A DNA stretch of 10,336 bases, taken from contig JBAZRT010000028.1 in the NCBI GenBank assembly GCA_041662765.1, positions 1-10,336 on the forward strand, in the 5' to 3' direction. The translations under genes and the position numbers were made by a program. A model generated the notes under the pieces. That model did no database searches. It saw only the letters and a list, made by a program, of their open reading frames with translations, and was not told the origin of the DNA. Shown here in pieces: positions 7,219 to 10,336 of this stretch (positions are counted from its first letter, which is position 1; each line of letters begins with the position of its first letter). Origin of the DNA: JAPLXD01 sp041662765 (GTDB taxonomy: Bacteria > Patescibacteriota > Minisyncoccia > Moranbacterales > UBA11712).

Positions 7219-7256
7219 TAAATTTTCAATTTTCAATTTTTCAATGTTTGGAAATT
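7182..7256. repeat. Heptamer repeat copy over the GspH-like start and pilD spacer
   Basis: Bases 7182-7232 duplicate 6554-6604 exactly. Beyond them the CAATTTT unit continues to TCAATGTTTGGAAATTT. The copy fills the whole 38-bp spacer between pilD and the GspH-like prepilin, reaches the pilD stop codon, and encodes residues 1-12 of the prepilin including its ATG. Confidence 0.85.
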
Positions 7257-8096
7257 TTAATACCCTATATTCAAATATCTGTTCGCCCAGAATTGGATCT
7301 GGTCGCTGAAAAACAAAACCAAGAGAATTGCCGCCACCATGAACGGTCCGAATGGAATTTGACTTTTCCATGTTTTCTTTTTGAGAACAATCAGCACAAG
7401 GCTCACAACGGAACCGATAAGGTAAGTGAAAAAAAAGACAAACAATATTTTCGGCCATCCGACGATGAGTCCGGCCAAGAATCCCAACTTCACATCTCCC
7501 CCGCCGATCCATTTCCCTTTGGAGATCCAGATCAAAAAGAAAAAAAACAAAGCCGCGCCAAGAGCCGAAATGACCGCACCCGTGAGGGGCGAATGAAAAT
7601 TGGCTATCGAAAGCGGGCTTTGGACATATTTGTATATTTGATAGAAAAAAGTGACAACAATTGCCGGATACGCGACCGCGTCTGGAATGAGCATGAAGTC
7701 ATAGTCGTGCCAAAAAATGATGACCAAATAGCAAACCGCGAAAAGCAAAAAACTCATATCGACTATCACGCTTGTGCCGATCGTTCCGGAAATCATTCCC
7801 GAAATTCCAAGAAGCGGCGCGCCGAAAAATTTCACTGCCACGCCCGCGAACAAAAGACCGGTCATGAGTTCAATCAAGGGATACTCCCGGGATATATATT
7901 TCCGACAGTCTCGGCACCTCCCGTGAAGCACGATGAAACTCAAAAGAGGAATGTTGTCATACCAGCGAATATCGTGTTTGCAAAGCGGACAATGCGAGCG
8001 CTTGAAAACGATGTCCTCGGCCGTTTTCAAGCGATAGTTCGCGGCTCCAAGGAAACTCCCTATTATTAAGCCGGTAATAAAGAAGATTAATACCAT
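7257..8096 (-). CDS. pilD: Prepilin peptidase / N-methyltransferase (type IV leader peptidase)
   Basis: 279-residue polytopic inner-membrane aspartic protease that removes prepilin leaders on the cytoplasmic side and methylates the new N-terminal Phe. The N-terminal cytoplasmic domain has the two zinc-type CxxC pairs: Cys36/Cys39 (CPLCKHDIRWYDNIPLLS) and Cys61/Cys64 (CRDCRKYISREYPLIE). Catalytic aspartates are Asp131 in WHDYDFMLIPD and Asp201 in GGGDVKLG. The first motif has WHD where the family usually has FID, but the Asp spacing to IPD is kept. About seven to eight hydrophobic segments are visible. Length is normal. It lies between the major pilin and three minor prepilins, its likely substrates. 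ATG at 8096 gives MVLIFFITGLIIGSFLG, the normal family N-terminus; no clear Shine-Dalgarno sequence. Confidence 0.96.
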   Translation of the reverse strand: MVLIFFITGLIIGSFLGAANYRLKTAEDIVFKRSHCPLCKHDIRWYDNIPLLSFIVLHGRCRDCRKYISREYPLIELMTGLLFAGVAVKFFGAPLLGISGMISGTIGTSVIVDMSFLLFAVCYLVIIFWHDYDFMLIPDAVAYPAIVVTFFYQIYKYVQSPLSIANFHSPLTGAVISALGAALFFFFLIWISKGKWIGGGDVKLGFLAGLIVGWPKILFVFFFTYLIGSVVSLVLIVLKKKTWKSQIPFGPFMVAAILLVLFFSDQIQFWANRYLNIGY

Positions 8097-8120
8097 ACTA
8101 ACAGTTTTGCTAATTTTTTA

Positions 8121-8249
8121 ATCTAAAAATTTTCAATTCACAATTATCAATTTTCAATAAATGATCAATTCTTCAATGATCAAATGTTTGAAAATTTAGT
8201 AATTGAAAATTGTTTGAAAATTGAAAACTGATCATTGAAAATTTCAATG
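8121..8249. repeat. AT-rich imperfect inverted repeat between major pilin and pilD
   Basis: The left arm carries CAATTTT-type units and the right arm AAAATTG-type units. AATTTTCAAT....GATCA (8149-8167) pairs with TGATCATTGAAAATT (8229-8243), with four extra bases in the left arm, the same kind of 4-base offset as in the repeat at 751-877. CATTGAAA/TTTCAATG (8233-8249) is a perfect 8-bp inverted repeat around one base. With the hairpin at 8256-8282 this accounts for the 209-bp spacer; no gene is seen in it. Confidence 0.75.
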
Positions 8250-8255
8250 CTGTTT

Positions 8256-8282
8256 CCCAGCCCCATGAAAATTGAGGCCGGG
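8256..8282 (-). terminator. GC-rich hairpin after the major pilin gene; terminator or mRNA-stabilising structure
   Basis: In minus-strand RNA, CCCGGCCUC pairs with GGGGCUGGG (nine pairs, two of them G-U) around a nine-base loop. It starts 24 bp after the pilin stop and is followed by the AT-rich inverted repeat rather than a clean U-run. It may protect the pilin mRNA 3' end or partly attenuate read-through into pilD; which is not decidable from sequence. Confidence 0.45.
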
Positions 8283-8305
8283 TATAGCAAAAAAATTTGC
8301 GTAGC

Positions 8306-8731
8306 TTACGGAATCGCAGCCGAGGTCGTCGAGCAACTCGTCTCATTGCAGGTTGTGGTGTAGCGGGTCGTTCGTATATCGCAGGTAGTCGAATACACGA
8401 ATGTTCCATCGCCTCCCGCATCAGTCACTGTGAATGTCAAATCCGTACCGTCCGTACATGTGCCCGTCGCCACTGCTGGCCAGAGAACAGGTTCAGCCGG
8501 AGTAGCAGTACACATCGATGTTCCGGAAGCTCCCGTATTGAGTGTCCCAGCTGCGTCATCGCACTGGATCGCCGCCGCCTGCGTGCTTGCCGAAGTCGCT
8601 TTGAACGAAGCCGCCTTGGCTTTGTCCTTGGCGCTGTTGAGGCTCACCATCACGATCGCCGCCAAAATTCCGATGATCGCGATCACGACGAGAAGTTCAA
8701 CCAGAGTAAATCCTTTTTTGTTTGTTTTCAT
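8306..8731 (-). CDS. Type IV prepilin, probable major pilin
   Basis: 141-residue prepilin with a short leader MKTNKKG, cut before FTLVELLVVIAIIGILAAIV, an almost consensus pilin helix with Glu at mature position 5. A helical stretch SAKDKAKAASFKATSASTQAAA leads into a Thr/Gly/Ala-rich domain with six Cys (57, 74, 92, 117, 128, 133) and a CSTTSAAIP end. Near-consensus N-terminus, small size and the best ribosome binding site of the window suggest the abundant structural subunit; this is inference. It is the only prepilin here whose leader is not encoded by the heptamer repeat. A 102-bp spacer separates it from the preceding pilin and may hold its own promoter, though no clear -35/-10 pair was found. 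Confidence 0.9.
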   Translation of the reverse strand: MKTNKKGFTLVELLVVIAIIGILAAIVMVSLNSAKDKAKAASFKATSASTQAAAIQCDDAAGTLNTGASGTSMCTATPAEPVLWPAVATGTCTDGTDLTFTVTDAGGDGTFVYSTTCDIRTTRYTTTCNETSCSTTSAAIP

Positions 8732-8736
8732 TTTTT

Positions 8737-8746
8737 CACCGCCTTT
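8737..8746 (-). promoter_or_regulatory. Strong ribosome binding site of the probable major pilin
   Basis: The minus strand reads AAAGGCGGTG, one mismatch from the ideal AAAGGAGGTG, five A residues before the ATG at 8731. No comparable Shine-Dalgarno sequence was seen before any other gene in the window, so this one fixes the start and suggests high expression. Confidence 0.8.
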
Positions 8747-8833
8747 CTAGATTATTCTTTTATTTTTTATCGAAACAATCAAAATTTTTTCTTTATCATA
8801 GCTTTCAATGATTCGAAAATCCATCGAACTCGC

Positions 8834-9358
8834 TTACCAAGTTGAAGCCAAACTGCACGCTGTCCCCGCGCGAGTGTCGCTCATGTCAGCTCCGATATTA
8901 CCGCAGCTATTCATTTTTGCATTGCAACAAAGTTCAAATTGGTCGCCATGAACTGAAATTTTCCAGCTTGACGGACTTGTAAGCACGGTGTCTCCCGGAG
9001 ATAAATTAAAGCCATAATCATCCAGGTCTCCAGTCCATGAGGGCCAGTATCCATAGCTTGTGATATCAGCTCCTCCATCGACGGCCTTTTGCTTGCAGAT
9101 AGCTCCGCCGCCCGCAGACGTTGGAATTTTTACGTCATTGCCGTTTCCCCAACAGCTTACCATCGATGGGATAGCGCTAGAGAGCTGAGCAAGGGCCTTG
9201 GATGAGCGGGCTTTCGCTCCAAAGCTGTTCATTGAAACCAGAACCATCGCTGATGTGATGCCGACAATCGCGATAGCGACCATGACTTCGATAAGGGTGA
9301 AAGCTTTTCGAGAATTTTGAATTTTGAATTTTGAATTTTGAATCAAATTATAATTCAT
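8834..9358 (-). CDS. Type IV prepilin-like protein
   Basis: 174 residues. The leader MNYNLIQNSKFKIQNSRKA is followed by FTLIEVMVAIAIVGITSAMV, a standard pilin helix, with Ala19 instead of Gly before the cleavage site. The domain after the helix (KARSSKALAQLSSAIPSMVSCW) resembles major-pilin-type proteins; six Cys (69, 88, 144, 145, 152, 168) include an adjacent pair. Probably a minor or alternative pilin subunit processed by the nearby PilD. The start at 9358 is ATG without a Shine-Dalgarno sequence; a TTG at 9346 would give a leader aligned with the PilW-like protein's (LIQN-KFKI-N-RKAFTLIE). Four tandem heptamers encode part of the leader. Upstream is the coiled-coil gene, 44 bp away. Confidence 0.88.
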   Translation of the reverse strand: MNYNLIQNSKFKIQNSRKAFTLIEVMVAIAIVGITSAMVLVSMNSFGAKARSSKALAQLSSAIPSMVSCWGNGNDVKIPTSAGGGAICKQKAVDGGADITSYGYWPSWTGDLDDYGFNLSPGDTVLTSPSSWKISVHGDQFELCCNAKMNSCGNIGADMSDTRAGTACSLASTW

Positions 9359-9373
9359 AAATTTTCAATTAGG
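9311..9373. repeat. ATTTTGA heptamer array over the start of the 8834-9358 pilin
   Basis: Four perfect tandem copies of ATTTTGA occupy 9314-9341. On the coding strand they give the QNSKFKIQN part of the pilin leader. Beyond the ATG, AAATTTTCAATTAGG is a further fragment of the spacer-type repeat. Confidence 0.8.
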
Positions 9374-9402
9374 TTTAAAAACATTTGTTTCGTTTTTCAT
9401 GC

Positions 9403-9813
9403 TCACGCGCAAAGCTTCAATTGTATCAATTTTCCCTGCTTGGCAATTTCTTTTTTCAAATGGTCGACTTCTTTTTCCAGTTCGGCAACGCGATCAAAAT
9501 CAATTTTTTCCGGTTCGGATTTCATTTCTTTGATTTCGGCGGATATTTTGTCCAAATCATCGGTGGCTCTGGAAAGATACTCTTTGACTATCTTGAAATT
9601 CTCGGCTGTTTCAATTTCAAATCGATCGAACCTCAAGTCGATTTTATCAAACCTCTTGTCGATTGAGTCAAATCTTTCTTCAGCTTTATCCCGAAAACCG
9701 GAAAGATTTTCAGCCACCATTTTCATCTGATCCTGGAGAACTTCAATCATCATCCCGACTTCAGTCGCCCTGAAATATTCCTTGACTCTTTTCTTTTTTT
9801 CTTCAGTTTTCAT
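9403..9813 (-). CDS. Coiled-coil protein of unknown function
   Basis: 136 residues from the ATG at 9813 (MKTEEKKKRVKEYFRATEVG); an ATG at 9828 would add MIGNL. No signal peptide or membrane helix. After an N-terminal region of about 30 residues comes a long charged coiled coil with regular units (AEERFDSIDKRFDKIDLRFDRFE, about 44-65), a link through VKEYLSRATDDLDKISAEIKEM and a second heptad segment, VAELEKEVDHLKKEIAKQGK. Such RFD-x-ID-KRFD arrays occur in many bacterial proteins of uncertain role, so no function is assigned. It overlaps the end of the preceding 67-residue gene by 11 bp, which suggests coupled translation. The start lies in a sequence close to the heptamer repeat that gives the pilin start codons. 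It precedes the pilus genes, but involvement with pili is unproven. Confidence 0.75.
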   Translation of the reverse strand: MKTEEKKKRVKEYFRATEVGMMIEVLQDQMKMVAENLSGFRDKAEERFDSIDKRFDKIDLRFDRFEIETAENFKIVKEYLSRATDDLDKISAEIKEMKSEPEKIDFDRVAELEKEVDHLKKEIAKQGKLIQLKLCA

Positions 9814-10006
9814 TAAATTTCCAATCATGCGTATTTAACATCATCTTTTCTTTTTTGTATTCTTCATTCCATTTTTTAATAGGCGTCATAATTCTGTCAA
9901 TATCTTCGAGTATTTCCATGACTCGAGTACCTTTGAAAACTTTTTCGATGTACTTTCTTCTTTCGGCATCAGACTTGAAAACCAATTTTTTCGAGTTAGC
10001 GTTCAT
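9803..10006 (-). CDS. Small charged protein of unknown function
   Basis: 67 residues beginning MNANSKKLVFKSDAERRKYIEK and ending HDWKFNEN. It is Lys/Glu-rich and predicted mostly helical, with an amphipathic stretch VMEILEDIDRIMTPIKKW, and has no Cys, membrane helix or signal peptide. I do not recognise the family. Its stop overlaps the coiled-coil gene start, so the two are probably translated together; a partner or toxin-antitoxin-like pairing is possible but nothing in the residues shows it. ATG at 10006 is the only good start; upstream is the ATTCGTA array and no Shine-Dalgarno sequence. Confidence 0.65.
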   Translation of the reverse strand: MNANSKKLVFKSDAERRKYIEKVFKGTRVMEILEDIDRIMTPIKKWNEEYKKEKMMLNTHDWKFNEN

Positions 10007-10012
10007 AAACTT

Positions 10013-10045
10013 ATTCGTATATTCGTACTAGATTCGTAATTCGTA
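10013..10045. repeat. ATTCGTA heptamer repeats
   Basis: Four exact copies of ATTCGTA at 10013-10019, 10021-10027, 10032-10038 and 10039-10045, the last two in tandem. They lie 7 bp before the ATG of the 67-residue gene. The unit length is the same as in the CAATTTT family but the sequence is different. Confidence 0.75.
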
Positions 10046-10062
10046 TAGATCTTCCCACCTTC

Positions 10063-10089
10063 CCCCGCCCTTTCAATGAAGAGGCGGGG
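10063..10089. other. GC-rich hairpin in the spacer
   Basis: CCCCGCC (10063-10069) pairs with GGCGGGG (10083-10089), and the loop can pair further (CTTT with GAAG) with one bulged A. Neither strand has a U-run after the stem, so it is not a clean intrinsic terminator. An A/T-rich run (TTTATTTTTTCAG on the minus strand) precedes it. It lies 73 bp past the stop of the Cys-rich gene and may end or protect that transcript. Confidence 0.5.
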
Positions 10090-10162
10090 TTGCTGAAAAA
10101 ATAAACTTAGTTAAAAACGGAATTTCAATTTCAATAAAGTTTAGATCGGGAGAAAAATTATT

Positions 10163-10336
10163 CTACTGAAGCGTACACGCTCCGGTATCGGTAACGCAGT
10201 CGTATACATTTCCCGTTCCGCAGCCGGAAAGAGTGATCGTGTCGCCAACCTTGCCATAAAGACAGGTTCCCGGCAACGCCGGGTAGGTCGGGACGGTTTC
10301 TCCAGTGCAGATCGGCCCCGTTGAGGTACTGGCTCC
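10163..10336 (-). CDS. C-terminal end of a Cys-rich, probably exported protein
   Basis: 57 C-terminal residues are visible, starting GASTSTGPICTGETVPTYPA and ending CVTDTGACTLQ before TAG at 10163-10165; the frame is open to the window edge. It is rich in Thr, Gly and Cys (five Cys in 57 residues) and nearly lacks charged residues, a composition like the domain of the probable major pilin here, suggesting an extracellular disulfide-bonded domain. No motif gives a function. A pilin or other surface protein is possible given the neighbours. Confidence 0.6.
   Translation of the reverse strand, partial: GASTSTGPICTGETVPTYPALPGTCLYGKVGDTITLSGCGTGNVYDCVTDTGACTLQ

Noticed and set aside
7219..7512. 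Extended start for the GspH-like prepilin at 7512
   Set aside because: The extra 98 residues overlap pilD in another frame and would bury the prepilin leader; the ATG at 7218 gives a proper leader.
7248..8069. Long open frame (273 codons) on the plus strand
   Set aside because: It is antisense to pilD, which has all family motifs; the plus-strand product is a charged, low-quality peptide with no recognisable domain.
8291..8305. Short stem GCAAA/TTTGC just after the probable major pilin stop
   Set aside because: Only 5 bp, AT-rich and likely by chance; the 9-bp hairpin at 8256-8282 is a better candidate.

Overview
The window looks like chromosomal DNA from a candidate-phyla-radiation bacterium (Patescibacteria, probably a Parcubacteria-type lineage). 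This is an inference from the style of the type IV pilin set, the LigA and Gat proteins, and very AT-rich spacers filled with a CAATTTT/AAAATTG heptamer repeat. UGA ends several genes here (gatC and at least three others), so the genetic code is standard; this argues against the UGA=Gly lineages (Gracilibacteria, Absconditabacteria/SR1). Every gene I can support is on the minus strand, so the story reads from high to low coordinates.

From 10336 down to 9403: the Cys-rich C-terminal end of a probable exported protein, a spacer with ATTCGTA heptamers and a GC-rich hairpin, then two small overlapping genes of unknown function, the second a coiled-coil protein. From 9358 to 5463 lies a type IV pilus (T4P) locus: a pilin-like protein, a probable major pilin with the only strong Shine-Dalgarno sequence in the window, the prepilin peptidase PilD, a GspH/FimT-like minor pilin, a PilV-like minor pilin and a PilW-like minor pilin. 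PilD would cleave and N-methylate all five prepilins encoded around it. A perfect 30-bp palindrome followed by a T-rich run ends this block at 5377-5406.

From 5343 to 875 is a tightly packed housekeeping operon: ligA (NAD-dependent DNA ligase), gatC and gatA (two subunits of the tRNA amidotransferase; gatB is not here) and a small membrane-anchored protein. After a repeat-filled spacer comes gap (glyceraldehyde-3-phosphate dehydrogenase), cut by the window edge.

The most unusual feature is the heptamer repeat family. It fills most spacers in the pilus locus and the one beside gap, forms imperfect inverted repeats, and enters coding sequence. It encodes the N-terminal leader peptides (and in several cases the start codon) of four of the five prepilins. 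The leader is the part PilD removes, so the mature protein is unaffected. A GGAAATT variant is inserted in frame inside ligA. Mature parts of all five prepilins carry an even number of cysteines (4, 4, 2, 6, 6), suggesting disulfide-stabilised pilins. No RNA genes, insertion sequences or CRISPR arrays were seen.
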